From Fratercula arctica (Eukaryota; Chordata; Aves; Charadriiformes; Alcidae), in assembly GCA_947846985.1 (NCBI GenBank), contig CANTUZ010000004.1:57017672-57081671 (forward strand): 64,000 bases of DNA. Direction: 5' to 3'. A program made the position numbers and the translations under genes. Shown here piece by piece: positions 35,321-47,018 of the stretch (position 1 is the first letter of the stretch; every line of letters starts with the position of its first letter). A model generated the notes under the pieces. That model saw nothing but the letters and a program-made list of their open reading frames with translations, was not told the origin of the DNA and made no database searches.

Positions 35321-35473
35321 AAATACCAGCAAAATAAAAGATTCACTATTTACACAGCTGCTTTTCTGACACGTATGCCCCCAGTCTCAGGGCTACATTT
35401 CTTATTCCTGGCTGGGCTTCCCAAGAACATTCCACTAGTTAATAGCAATAACATGGGTCAATTCAGGCTTGAG
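35321..35473 (+). other. Plus-strand exon-like segment, 153 bp, open in phase 0 (candidate)
   Basis: A strong pyrimidine tract and acceptor (tattttttctttcatttcag) end at 35320. The donor TTGAG|gtaggtag follows 35473. The 153 bases make exactly 51 codons, open when read from the first base (KYQQNKRFTIYTAAFLTRMP… MGQFRLE). This is the best plus-strand exon-like segment. No matching neighbour exon is identified, and the frame also remains open beyond the donor. Confidence 0.15.
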
Positions 35474-35632
35474 GTAGGTAGATGTTTAGTGGATTTTTGC
35501 CCGGTTTTATTAGGTCTGAATAGATTCCATTTTATTATTTTATCAGTTTCTCAAAACTGGGATAACATTTTATGCTGCAATCTGTTCTTCGATTTGGATG
35601 GCAGGAGGGTTCAGGATTCTAATAAAGGAAGG

Positions 35633-35656
35633 TACTAATACAAGTACTAATACAAG
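35633..35656. repeat. Perfect 12-bp tandem duplication
   Basis: TACTAATACAAG is repeated twice head to tail. Probably recent slippage. Confidence 0.95.
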
Positions 35657-38600
35657 TTTCCTACTTCAGAAGGTTTTATTACTTCCTTACCATTCTCATT
35701 ATTATTTTTTTTTTTAGTAGCATTCTTGTAGAAGTCTTGTTCTTGGCCTAGTCTATCTTACTGGCATTTCATATCCTCATTCTTGGAAAGCCACTGCGTC
35801 TAGCTGTTGGGCTGCTCTAAGGTTTGCCCACAAGCTTTGCTTACTCTGCTCTGCTAAGATACTTCAAGTTAAGTTTCTCAGTTTTGAAATTTACTTCTGC
35901 TGAAGCTGTGAAGTTGGCATGCTTCTCTAGGATATAATCTTACATTAAAAAAAGAGACCCAACTTCTAGCATTTAATCAATTTCACACCAAAAAGCTCTT
36001 CCTCTTTACACCCTCACAGCTTGTCCAAAATTTATTACTTTTGCTCTTTTGCACCTTCCCATATTAAGTTCTCTGGACGCTAGTTTATAGTCCAGTAATT
36101 CTCACCTTTCACTGTCCTACTTGCTTTCTCTCCCTTTATTTCACATTTTTCATTTCATTCATCCACTAGACATATTTCTCTGACACTTTTTCCTTTCCTG
36201 TCTCACTGAATGGTTTTCCTGATTTGAATTTCTGTACTCACTTCCTATACTTACCCTGTCCCCCACCACCTCTGCGTCCTCTATGGAGCTTTCTTGGGCT
36301 CTATTATTTCTACATTTCTGCTCTTGTCCTCATGCTGATATACTCTTTAATGCCTTTTCTCCTTATTTTTCTTACTCTGAATCCTTTATGTAGAAGTTGT
36401 TCAATGACTCCCTCTCTCCCCTCATTAGCATTTTTCTTATGCTCGTAACACTCTCCAGATGTACATACACTAACATCATCCTCACTTCATCCAAAAGCTA
36501 GAACCACCCCTTACATGACCAATTTGAGTAACCACAGTAACTAGATCCCAGTCTGCCTTTGTTCACTCTATTGTGACACTTGTCCTCTTACCCTTTTCTT
36601 TCCCAACAATTATTTTATTGAGCTTGTACATGTGATCAGGACGGTGGGTTACAAAGCACAGAAAAAGTATTTTGGATAATATTTACGGTTCAGCTTTAAG
36701 ATATCCTTCCTGCCTCTCATCAGAAACCTAGCTGGCTCAAGGGGATTACGCTTAGCAAAAGGATCCCTGCTCCCAGTTAAGAGTACATCCTCCTCATGCT
36801 TAGCCAGACCAATTCTGTCCAGAGGATTTTTACATGCTGGGTGGAACAAGGGCCATTAAGTAGTCTTAGAGCCCACAACAAAAGGATGCAAGTGAAGCTT
36901 AACTATAACTTAATGGTTGCTAACAATAAATTGTGATTTACAATGTAACTAGACAAAGGAGGAACTTGCTGTATCACATATAAAAAGAGAGGAAAAAAAA
37001 AAGAAAAAAGAAGATATCACCATGCTATAGCTTCCATCTGTTCAGACACGGAAGGAGATCTTTGCATGACATTTAGAACAAATATGATATTTGTTTTTCC
37101 AAAACAGAGACTATCGAATTCTGCAGCCCGTTCCTTAGGCGCATCTTGCTGAGAGTGCCTGAGCTGCAGGATACCGCTCCGAAGGTGACCTCATTCTGAA
37201 AGCTGAATCCAAATGAACACAAAAATATTTGTTTATTGAAATGTGTTGTAGCAGTTTTCAAGAAGTGATCTAGCGAGACTTGCAGCAGAGGCAAAAAGGT
37301 CTATTTTAGTTACTGCTCAGCTCAGTATATTATTCATCAACCTAGGGCTCCTTCTACTAAGGCTCTCAAATTGTTTTAGGGAAAAAACAGAATGAGTAAA
37401 ATATGTGTTACTTCTACAGAGCTGTTTTTTGCTCTCAGTAATATCGGGATAAATTCAGAGTAAATCTAATGAAGTCAATGGTTTTCTAATAGTGTAAAAG
37501 AGAACAAATTGAGCTCTGAAGATTCTCATGTTTTATTTGCCAAGTGTTTTCATGTTATGCTGGCGATTGGACACTGACAGGATGTATAGGTTTTGGGAGC
37601 CCTTTGGCAGACATCAAAGAAGCCCTATTATACTCTATGACAATGCAGCCATTTGCAAATACTACCAGAACCGGTCTTCCTAGCCAGAAGCATAGAGGTT
37701 CCTCTCACTGATTTGTTGTCCTCACATGCTTACTTGCTAAATTGTAAGGCAAAAAGGCATCCTAGATGTTTCTTTGAGGTGACAATTCGAGTTGAATAAG
37801 AATTTTTCACTAAACCCCAAACATGAAGGAAGAACTTTAAACAGAAACTGTAAACAACGATCATCTACTCTTTCCCTCCTCTCCTCACACATGGGCTCAG
37901 GCTCCCTCCTAACTCCCACAATAGCCAGGATCATGGTTTTTTTATTCAGTCAGAACAGATCACTTCCTTTTGGAGATAAGCTTTCAACCTTGCATTAAAT
38001 TACTTGCATTATTTATTAACAACCTCTATGTTTGCTGAAAGAATACGGAGTCATTTGTCGTATTTAATTTCATTTGTGCTTAATAAATAGAGGGCCAGAT
38101 CCAAAAAAGACCTTGAGCACCTTAAATGCATCTTCTGGAAAAGCTGGGCTCCTACATCTCAGTTTTCAGTCTTGGACGCTTTCTCTAAGTTGTCACTCCA
38201 CATGAGGGTGCTGACACTTCTCAGGCACCTCCTGCCAGGGGTCAGAAAGCCCTGGTGCCAGGCTGCCCTTCCAGCCTCAGTCAGAAGCCAGGAGATCAGC
38301 CAAGCTATCTGGAGGCTTCAGTGGAAGGTTAGTAGTTCATTCCTCAAGTGGACCTAATGTAGACACAAGTCTATGCTTCTGGCTAAAGTGAGCGGTGACT
38401 GCCACTTTCTTCTAAGACAGCTACAGGAGGTGTAAGCACCTACTTCGAGTAAAGCCTATCAGCTGAAGGCACTCATTGCAACTCTTCCCCTTTCAGTGCC
38501 CTAAATGACCCTGGCATGTGCATGTTCACTGCTCTTTTCAAACAAGGCAGGAGAGCAGGAGACACACAAGAAATAATTGTGTGTGTGACTGAGACCAAAT

Positions 38601-39389
38601 GGTTGCAACTGGTATGGAGAGGGGAGTGCTGAGCCTGAGTTTCACCTTGAAGCATTCAAAAGCTGGAACATATCCAAATGCCATCCCTGAAGGTTTCCTC
38701 CAACATCCCCATTGTAATAACCTTGTTTTCCCCTGCCCCTTGTGATTTCAGGTGACCTGTAGCCCTACAGCATCCCATCCCTCATGAGCCAGGTGAGAGG
38801 CAGTTCATTGCGAGCTACATATGGGCCAAGTTGCTGCTCAGGAAACCCTGCCAGCTGTCTACGGGCAAAGTGAACTGAAAATTATGGTCCATCAAGGCTG
38901 ATTGGAAGGAAGAGTCTTAAACTAGTTCTCATAGCAGGGGAAGAGACTTCTTCAGTGCTGCCTCAGCTATTTCCAAGGCTCATCTCCTCTGCCAATGTTG
39001 ACTGAAGTTGGTCAACAAGGCTCAGAAGTTATTGTAGGGATAATAGCAGTTTGCCTACTTACAGCTGTATAAAGCCTTACTCTACCTAGACAATGCCAAA
39101 CCACTTGTAGTCAGCAAGACCTTTTCCATGTTATTTCTTGAGACAATAAAGCACAATGGATTATTTCCATCACTACAAAGAAAGTCCCTAGCTCCATGGT
39201 CCATTCCTGTTCTGTACACCTTGGACACGGTCCCTCCCCACTCAGCCCTCCCTCTCTTTCGCCAGGTTGAATGGGGATTCAAGAGAAAGGCGAAAAGGGA
39301 AGGGATTATTAGCATTAACTCTTGTTAGCATATCTGGGCATCAGCTTATCACCTGCTGTTAATGTACTGAAACACAGAATAAAGCTGCA
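35657..39389. other. Non-coding stretch, pyrimidine-rich in part
   Basis: 35.7-36.6 kb is markedly C/T-rich on the plus strand without being a simple repeat. At 37440-37500, text around GAAGTCAATGG and GTGTAAAAG resembles the palindromic sauropsid repeats described at 28.6 kb. 38.1-38.35 kb is GC-richer, with a plus-strand splice-like pair. No gene can be supported. Confidence 0.4.
37438..37500. repeat. Possible ancient palindromic repeat relic
   Basis: ATAAATTCAGAGTAAATCTA followed by ATGAAGTCAATGG and AATAGTGTAAAAG resembles the 'cagagtaactccattgaagtcaatgg… gtgtaaaa' block of sauropsid palindromic repeats. It is decayed and short. Confidence 0.3.
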
Positions 39390-39950
39390 TTTCTGTAAAA
39401 GACATTGGGTGCAAAATTGGACAGAAGAGTGTCAGATTGCAGTTATTCCATTCTTTCACACAAAATGTGAAATAACATGTTAACTGCCTTCTGGGCATAC
39501 AGTAAGCATCCATTAAAATAATCACCATATGGCTCTTTTTGGGACATGGTAACTTTCATGTTATTTCACAATCCATTCAGATGAACAATTTCACAATGGA
39601 CCCTACAGGACCTTGAAAGGATTTTATCAGGTTACTGGATTAAGGCTTTGATAGCGATTCTGAGGAAAAGGCAGGTGGAAATAACAGCTCACACAGTGCC
39701 TCTGCAGAGTGATTACTGGGCTATATTCTCTGTTCAAATGGGAAAAGGAAATCCCTTGAAATAAAAAGTCTGGCTGCTGCTGATTAGCTGACAAGAACAA
39801 AATTGAACACTATGCGCATAAAACTCTATATGCGCTACCAACAGATCCATCATGTCAGCAATTCATTTTCTTATGGTAGCATGGGCTTGGAGAGGAATCC
39901 ATTAAGGCCCAAATAAATTAATAGCAGAGAAGAGAAGCATCCCCTGCCTT
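39390..39950. promoter_or_regulatory. Candidate conserved non-coding element (enhancer-like)
   Basis: About 560 bases without low-complexity sequence, repeat signature or long frame. It is dense in motif-like words: ATTA/TAAT homeodomain cores, TGATTAGCTGAC, GGAAATAACAGCTCACAC and a GCGCATAAAA/TATGCGCTA pair near 39815-39838. The style matches vertebrate conserved non-coding DNA. Conservation itself cannot be seen from one sequence. Confidence 0.25.
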
Positions 39951-40113
39951 GCATGATTTTCTATACACATGGCTTACAAGTCTAGTTTTGGGTTGTTATT
40001 TTTTTATATTTATCCCTTCGTCACTCATTAACTTTACTGCATTATATAGTCAGGTCCCAAAATATTCTACTTTTTTTCTGTTATCAGCATGTAACTTACA
40101 TCAGTTTCTCCAG

Positions 40114-40266
40114 CTGCAGGAATACCGTAGTAAGAATATTCTACATGGAGCAGACACCTCTAAATCTTTGAGTGGTTGCAGTTGTACCTGGAGCTTATAA
40201 CAAGGACTAAGGGCACAATAGATTGAGGATGAAATCTGGTTAAGATTCATCTCAAACATCATATCG
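40114..40266 (+). other. Plus-strand exon-like segment, 153 bp (candidate non-coding exon)
   Basis: The acceptor ttacatcagtttctccag ends at 40113 and the donor ATATCG|gtaagtat follows 40266. All frames close before the donor; the longest stops at 40198-40200. It could be a non-coding RNA exon or chance. Confidence 0.12.
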
Positions 40267-40549
40267 GTAAGTATTACCTCTACCTTTTTCTCCAGTTTTA
40301 CTCCTTGAGGAGTCGTTGAAATGCATTGTCTGTTGGAGGACTCCAGTTGCAGTGGTGATGGTACGTTAGGTGGCAAGTCCCATGAAGCATGCTAATATGC
40401 GCTAATCTTTTAATAATGATGAATATTTGACTCTTTGTAATGGGGGTATTTTTTTTTAAAGAGGCTTTCCACAAAAAAAATCATCACAATGGTTGTCACA
40501 AGTAAGCTTCCCTCCCCTTTGAAAGAACTGACTGTAGTGGAAAAGATAA

Positions 40550-40860
40550 TTACTTAGTTCCTTTATCTCCGAATTATTTGTAATAAAACCTGAAATCGCA
40601 CCACAAGGTCTTTCATGAGGATGTCATAAATTAAGATGCATCGATGTATTTGGTGCATCTGTTCAGCTCTGCGCTCCTTTGTCTTCTGCAAATAGCGCAG
40701 CAGCTTCAATACCCAGCAGACAGCATTTACGCAAATGATGTCGTGGTCTGTATCATTAATATTCAGCGATTGTCTGTCATAGACACCTTACTGTACATCT
40801 GTTATGCAAATTTATGTTAATTTTTGCTCACTGACAGCTGCCTTGGTTCCCTCCCTAAAA
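40550..40860. promoter_or_regulatory. Candidate conserved non-coding element with octamer site
   Basis: It contains a perfect octamer ATGCAAAT (40804-40811), adjacent TTATGTTAATTTTTGC, CATTAATATTCAGC (near 40754) and a TGACAGCTGCC (TALE/E-box-like) motif at about 40834. It is free of repeats and long frames. Octamer plus homeodomain-type sites suggest developmental regulatory DNA. This is inference from motif density only. Confidence 0.28.
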
Positions 40861-41939
40861 TGATCTTTTCCATTTTGAAGTTTGCAATCTGTTCCCAAAA
40901 ATGTTAATCTAACAATTAACTGAAATTGCTAAACAGAAATTTTACATGTTATGTCCAAAATAGAAACCAGTGTTTTTAAATAGATGGTGAATCTTCTCTT
41001 CACATCATTTGTTTTATATGTGATTCAGGGAAGGGTAAACATTGATCTTTGCACAGCCTGTGTTGGGATAAGTGACAATCTCCCTATACAGTAATAGGTT
41101 CTGCAGGAAATGATGCCATCTTGTTTTCACATAGGCTATGGGCATAAAACTGACTTTCCTGTTAAAAGTTGCTCTTTGTACAATTGTTCTCTGTTTAGTC
41201 TTTTGGAAATGGAGAGGTCACTCTTCATTAATACTTTATTTATTTAAACCTTTGATACTAAATCACATGACCATATTTCAAATAAAGACAGCAAGCATTT
41301 TAAAAATCTTTCAGAGCAATTGCAACATCATGATGACATAACATATCAGGAAAATTGAGATACGGAGGTTCAGACTGCTGGGGCAAACGCTTTGACCCAG
41401 TGCGCCCACAACTGTGTTTTTCCTTCCAGAGTCAGGAACGAAACAAGTTACACCAGGTATCCCACAAGGAACCTGTGGACATCTGGGCAAGTGTTTTAAG
41501 TCTGTCAGACATTAGGGGAGGTACACAAGGAGATCCTAGACAGAAAAATGGTCTCTACCTTAAACCAAAGTGCAAACAGATTGCTGGCATAGGGTGTTTA
41601 CAGGTTCTGGGCATTGCTTAGATCTGGAGCAAGGGAAGCATTGAGAGGAGTCAGGGAGAGCTTGGGTCAGGCAGACACCTGCAAGAGATGTCAGAAACGG
41701 GAGGGTAGCTCTGTGTCTGAGAGAGAACAGCACTGAAACTGGGAATGAAATGGAGAGGGACAGGCTGCAATCACAGATCAGGCTATTAGGAAAGGGAATT
41801 AAATAAAAGTAGGCAGATTGTCCATATCGGGAAAGAAGTCCCTAAAGTGTCCATATTAGCCCAACAGCTTCAAAGCAGAAACTGCTTAACCACGTTGCCT
41901 GGCAGTGCAATAGGGCCAGGGTGTAATAGATTTTTCAGA

Positions 41940-42995
41940 AACCTATGACCAAATCAGAATTTGACAGAATCATACAGAACCTGAGTATAAACCATACAGA
42001 AAGACAGGCTGAAAGAAGCAATCTTGTAGACATTAGAAACTGCATTCTGGCGCACCAAAGATTCAATATCAGTCTTCACCATGGAAAATACAGCCAAGAT
42101 ACCTATCCGAGCCATACCCTTACCAGGAAATAAAGAGCAGGCTATGTCAGGCTGAGCTGACAAAATAAGAAGAGTAGGAAAATTAAACTGATAAATTAAA
42201 GAGCAGCATGTCACCTGACTGATGGCATCCCTCCAGGAGATCTTTTAGAAGCATAGCCACCATTTCTAACAAAGAATACAGAATAGCTCATTAAAATACA
42301 CAGAATGGCAGGGTAGCAAACATTGCCCTTTCCTTCCAAAAAGGGAAACGGGGGAATTCTCAGAGTTACAAACTCTGTATCCTCAGAAAAATTTTTGGAA
42401 CAATGATTAATGCGAAGTATAAAATCACCAGAATGAGAATGCTATGAGACCAAGCTGGCAGAGATTCTATTAAGGAAAATGATTCTTTTCTAGTCTATTG
42501 TAATGCATCAAGAGTGTTAAACAATGGATGATGAAGACCATTTTGTAAATAAGTTCACCTGAAATCCAATGCATTTAACTGAAAAATTATTTCCTGAGGA
42601 ACCAATTAGGAAAACTAAATAATCATGTAAGAAGAGTGAATATTCTGCTATCGTTCAGAAAGTGATTGACAAAACCGCAGCAAATAGAAGTATAAAACTT
42701 ACTACCAAATTAGAAACTCATAGTGAAAAATTGATGAGCTATTTTAGAAACCACAATTAATAAGATTGTTTGGAAAAGGGCTAAATAGACATATCATATT
42801 TGCAGGTGACAACACTTTGTCTAGATGTCTAGACAAAGAAAAGTGCTTGACAGACTTAGGAAAGCCTTTAAAATAGATTACAAGGCAACACTTGAACAAC
42901 AAATTCAATGTCAAGTGCAAGATAAATTTAGTGACATGGGATACGGAACTTCAAAGAATCTCCTGATGCATCAGGGTCTACCATTTACTATTACA
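41940..42995 (+). mobile_element. Ancient CR1 LINE body (reverse-transcriptase region), decayed
   Basis: Collinear weak matches to sauropsid CR1/L3-type ORF2 are visible. AGAAACTGCATTCTGGCGCA occurs near 42040, TTTCCTTCCAAAAAGGGAAA ('…ccatctttaaaaagggaaa') near 42332, and AGAAAAATTTTTGGAACAAT near 42386. ATAAGATTGTTTGGAAAAGG then CATATTTGCAGGTGACAACA ('ataaatgatctggaaaa… aaatttgcagatgacac') lies near 42760-42813, and ATTCAATGTCAAGTGCAAG near 42903. The order is that of the element read 5' to 3' on the plus strand. Frameshifts and stops destroy the frame. It is much older than the other CR1 copies here. Confidence 0.65.
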
Positions 42996-44835
42996 GGCAA
43001 ACACATCAAATAACTTTTCTTCATAAGTTTATCGAGTTCCAGTTTTTGCTCTAATCAGAATTATCATACCCATGTTTGGTAAACAATCTCCTCAGGGAGG
43101 AGAAAATTTTATAGCAACATTGAAGCCTACAGCAGGGACTACAGCTAAACAGAACGATTCGTAAGTAAATCCCTAAAAACTAAAACTGTCTGACTCCTTG
43201 TGTTTTCATGAAATACCTCTACTGCAAGTTTTCTAGTCAATGTATAACTTACAGTATAGTTGTAGTAATATCATACTATCCTAATGTAGGGGGACACCCC
43301 ACCCCATCCAATAAGACAGTGGAGTTTTTTATTAACTATTAACTATTTTACAGTCAGTCCTTTTCTTTTTTCAGGCGCTAGCAGAGAATCAGAGGACCTT
43401 CTTGTGGTCATCCCAAACTGTCTCCTGTGAATGTATTTCAGCACTTCAGCCTTTATGTAGTTTCCCCCAACTGATTACACCAACAAATACCCTCCTATGG
43501 AAGTTTTTGTTGTGGGTTTGTTTTTTTTTTTTTTAATTACAGGAATTCGGCAAGGGACTCAAGAGAGCATACCAAAGGCTGTCTGTCTAACATCACCTGC
43601 GATGTTGGAGTAAAGTGGTGGGATGACAGTAGGAGAGTGGTGCAGGCAGAAAGCTATAAGAGCAGTGGACCAGCCCAAGGTTATAGCATCCACCTGGCAC
43701 CCCAGAAAGCATACCCCTTTTCGCTGGATGCTATTCATCAGTCCCAAAGCTCAGGGCTCTGCCTCTGTTATGTTAGCTTAGTTTTCAACTTATTTCAAAC
43801 ATCCTAAGTCCAGAGAGATTGTTATTAAAGTGAGGTCCACAGAGAGATATTGTTTTCATTGCCTTAAATAGTTCAGTCACAGTAGTTGGAAGAACAAAAT
43901 GAAGAACAAGAACAGCTACAACATAACTAATGTCAGAACTTAAATCTGATATTTCTTTGTTGACCAGATCTTCTAAAACTGATTTTACCCCCTTGATGAC
44001 ATTAAGACAAGGTGATGCCTTTTATGAATTTTTTTAATACACTGGCATTTTACTGTCATATGGACAAATCATTTGTGAGGAAAAATGGCTACTTTATTTA
44101 ATGTCATTAAAACCTTGACGATATTTTTGTACCATGCAAGCCTCAAGTTGCTGACTGCAGCCTCAGCAGGGGCTGGGAGGCTATGCCAGGAATTTCCACC
44201 TATAGAAATGAGCTGAGACAAAGACAATTTTGCCATTTCAATTTTCTCCTTCTTCACATTTTGGAATGAAAACAAACATATTTCAGTGTTTCCTGATAAA
44301 AAAAGCTGTCAGAAAGTTGTGACAGACAGATTAGGGTATTTTGCTTCCAGAAAACAAACACTGTATTCTAGTTTTCCAGTTTCTGAATATCTGTATTATG
44401 TAGACAAACCAAGTTGCATCAGAAACAGCCTCTTAAAATGAAAAAAATCAAAACATTGTTCCAAAAATGGTGAAGCACTTTAATGTCATTGTTCTACAAT
44501 GGTGTTTTTTCCAGACTGATTAAAAAAGTCTTAATGAACTGTATTTCATTGGAAGTGGTGGAAGAGTATTTCAGAGACGCCTTTGATGGAAGTTTCCTGA
44601 ACAGCTCTTTTCTGAGCTCCCATGTGTGAGAAACTGGGTTTAGAACTATCTGTTACAAAAATGCTGAGTCTGACTGAACTGCAACAACTCACACCCCATA
44701 CACAACCATTTTTGTATAAAGCACATGCTTTATATACAAATACCAACCAAAGACTGAACAACCCAACAGCACAGTAACTTTCCAAACCCTACACCTTAGA
44801 GAAATGCAGCAAAAGCCTACCCCAGAAGTGCAGAG
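42996..44835. other. Non-coding stretch, nothing recognised
   Basis: One T tract (43521-43534). No repeat family or supported exon. Confidence 0.45.
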
Positions 44836-45030
44836 ATGGGCAGCGACTCCCGGAAAGACCCTACAGGTATGATGGGTGTTGTGCAACTTGCTCCTTCTGG
44901 GGCAGGCGGTGCACAATTCCTGCTCCCCCGTGTCCCCCAGCGCCCCTCGCCGCTGCACAGACAGTGTCCTCCTGCTGCCACCCTGCCATTGCACAGCAGC
45001 TTTTGGAGATGGTATCCGCAGCCACGAGGA
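44836..45030. promoter_or_regulatory. Small CpG-rich islet
   Basis: A locally GC-rich block with clustered CpG (GGCAGCGACTCCCGG, CAGCGCCCCTCGCCGC, GGTATCCGCAGCCACGAGG) inside AT-rich DNA. Frames on both strands are open across it (100 codons plus from ATG 44836; 114 codons minus), which GC-rich sequence favours by having few stops. It could be a promoter remnant or a decayed CpG-rich sequence. No TATA box or convincing exon structure accompanies it. Confidence 0.3.
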
Positions 45031-45369
45031 CAAAGAGGTTCTGTTTGTTTTAGGAATGCTGCTGAACCAGACAAAACCACTGTTATTTTCGCTTTAACTG
45101 TTCTTTATCTTGACATCTACCTCCCCAAGACAGAATAACACACATCTAGAAAGAGAGACTTAATTAGATTCCTTATTTCTGACAGCCACTGGTGCAATAA
45201 TATTCTCTTCTCCCTACCCACATAGGTAAGGGAAAATAAGATTGGCGGATCTGAAAAGATTGGAAGTCTGATAAATTATTCACAACATCAGTGCTGAGGT
45301 CCACCTGTGAAGAGTTGCATTTCTTTACGGGACTGAGTGACTTGCATCAGTCATTTTATTGACCAGTGT

Positions 45370-45705
45370 AGAAAAATGCAAGTTAATGCACATGGGGAAA
45401 ACCATCACCAAACACAAAACCTGCTCCACCACACTCCTCTCACTTTTGCTAACTAGTAATGGGATATTGGGGTTATCACAGGTAATTTCATGGATCTGTC
45501 ACTTCACTGATTAAAGTAATCAAACAGGCCAGCTAAATACTAGGACTTATTAGGAGAGGAGTAGAGAACAAGACAGAGGAGATCATGGTCCTGCTGAATA
45601 AACCCATGGTTTGCCTGTGTCTCAGGTATTATGTTTTAAACTTGCCCCCAGTTCTCAAAAAGTAAAAAGACTGGAAAACCAGGAAATGTTCTGAAAAGAA
45701 CACCA
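45370..45705 (+). mobile_element. Ancient CR1 LINE fragment (late ORF2 / 3' UTR), decayed
   Basis: AAAAATGCAAGTTAATGCAC then ATGGGGAAAACCATC matches 'aaatgcaaagtaatgcacatgggaaaaa'. Further matches are GGGTTATCACAGG near 45470, ACTAGGACTTATTAGGAGAG then AACAAGACAGAGGAGATCAT ('…agaacaagacagaaaatatcat'), AATAAACCCATGGTTTGCCT ('tataaatccatggt…'), and CAGTTCTCAAAAAGTAAAAA ('cacctcaaaaaggata'). The strand follows from the order. It overlaps the element portion at the end of the 41.94-42.99 kb copy, so it is a separate insertion. Confidence 0.7.
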
Positions 45706-46974
45706 TGAAAAATCACTTCTGGGTAAATAAACTGGATGACTCCAGTCTGCAGAATATAAGAATGCATACAGTCATTAGTGGTATGGGTGTTCAGGAAATT
45801 CTCCGTTCCCTGGGTAGCAAATTGCAGAGGAGCCACATCTGGTTCAGAAAGCCTCCACACTGACAATTGTTGGAAACTAAGAGAGCGGGTAGGGAGGGCA
45901 GGAGCATATATGTCTGTCCCACTGCTCTCTTGGTCATCTATTTCTCTCAAATGCAGACACAAGATGCTAAGCAAGAGAGATCTTCCCTAGAGGCTTAGGG
46001 ACTCACGTCAGGTGACTAAAAGATCTCCATGCCATTCACAAGAGAAATGAGTAAGTGTTCAAAATAGGGGAAAAAAAAACCCGACAGAAAACAAACTGTT
46101 TTGCATTTTTCAGCACCTTTATATGCTGCAGCTACGAGCTGTGACCAGCCAAAACTGAAAAACACCATCCCAAAGAAGTGCTCTGTTGTCAGGTCTCTGT
46201 CTCACCTTCCCAACTCTCCAAAATCCTGTTCAGAAATGAAAAACATTTAGTCTACAGTGTCATCACACAGAACACTTCACCTGAGGAAAGCACTCCCTTT
46301 GGTCGTGGTCCTGGTGGGAACTCCTCTCAGTTCCTGCAGTGCCGCTATCTCATACATCACCCCCATCATTTTCAAAGACAAGCGTTTATCAAAACATGAC
46401 TTCAGCTACAGGAAATTTAAAGTCATAAGTTTCAAGACAGACTTAACAAAACAGTAGGTAGAATTAATAGAGGAAAAAGTCTATGGAGATTGCTAATAAA
46501 TTAAGATCTAAGAGATTTTTGATCACTAGATTGCATTAACCTGTTACTTCCAGTCCCATAAAACTGCTAGTTTAACAACCATCAATCAAGTGAACCTCTG
46601 CTACTTGTATTTAATTGTTCTGCTCCTTTAAAAATGCCATAGTGATAAAGAAGAACAGAAACAAAATAAAATTTGAATAATTAATTAATATGTGGCTGGG
46701 AAGCAGAACAGCTTAAATTTGTGAGTGTGTATATGCTGATACTTCCTGAGACGTTATTGAAAATGATACTATACCACAAATAATATCAAGATAAAAACGA
46801 TGCAAGGTGACTTAAGAGTCAGGAGCAAGTTATGCATATCTGGTGCGGACACATCACAAATGCTGAACCTGTGTCTGTAACTGCAAATAATTGAGATGAT
46901 CCATGGAAAAGGACTCCTTTTATATAAGAACAACACAGCTTTAAAAGGTCATTTTGAGTGGGTTTTGGTGGTTT

Positions 46975-47018
46975 TGGTTTTTTTTTCTTTTTTTTTGGGG
47001 GGAAGGGGGGAGTTGGGG
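46975..47018. repeat. T-tract followed by G-rich tract (potential G-quadruplex)
   Basis: About 20 mostly T bases are followed by GGGGGGAAGGGGGGAGTTGG plus GG. At least four GGG runs with short loops are possible on the plus strand. Confidence 0.75.

Noticed and set aside
38172..38338. GC-richer plus-strand splice-like segment (tcagttttcag … GGAAG|gttagt)
   Set aside because: The donor is weak, the frame uses a non-ATG start and runs beyond the donor, and no neighbouring exon fits.
45185..45226. Plus-strand 40-base splice-like segment (ttatttctgacag … CATAG|gtaagg)
   Set aside because: Isolated, with an in-frame stop at the donor in one frame and no partner exon.
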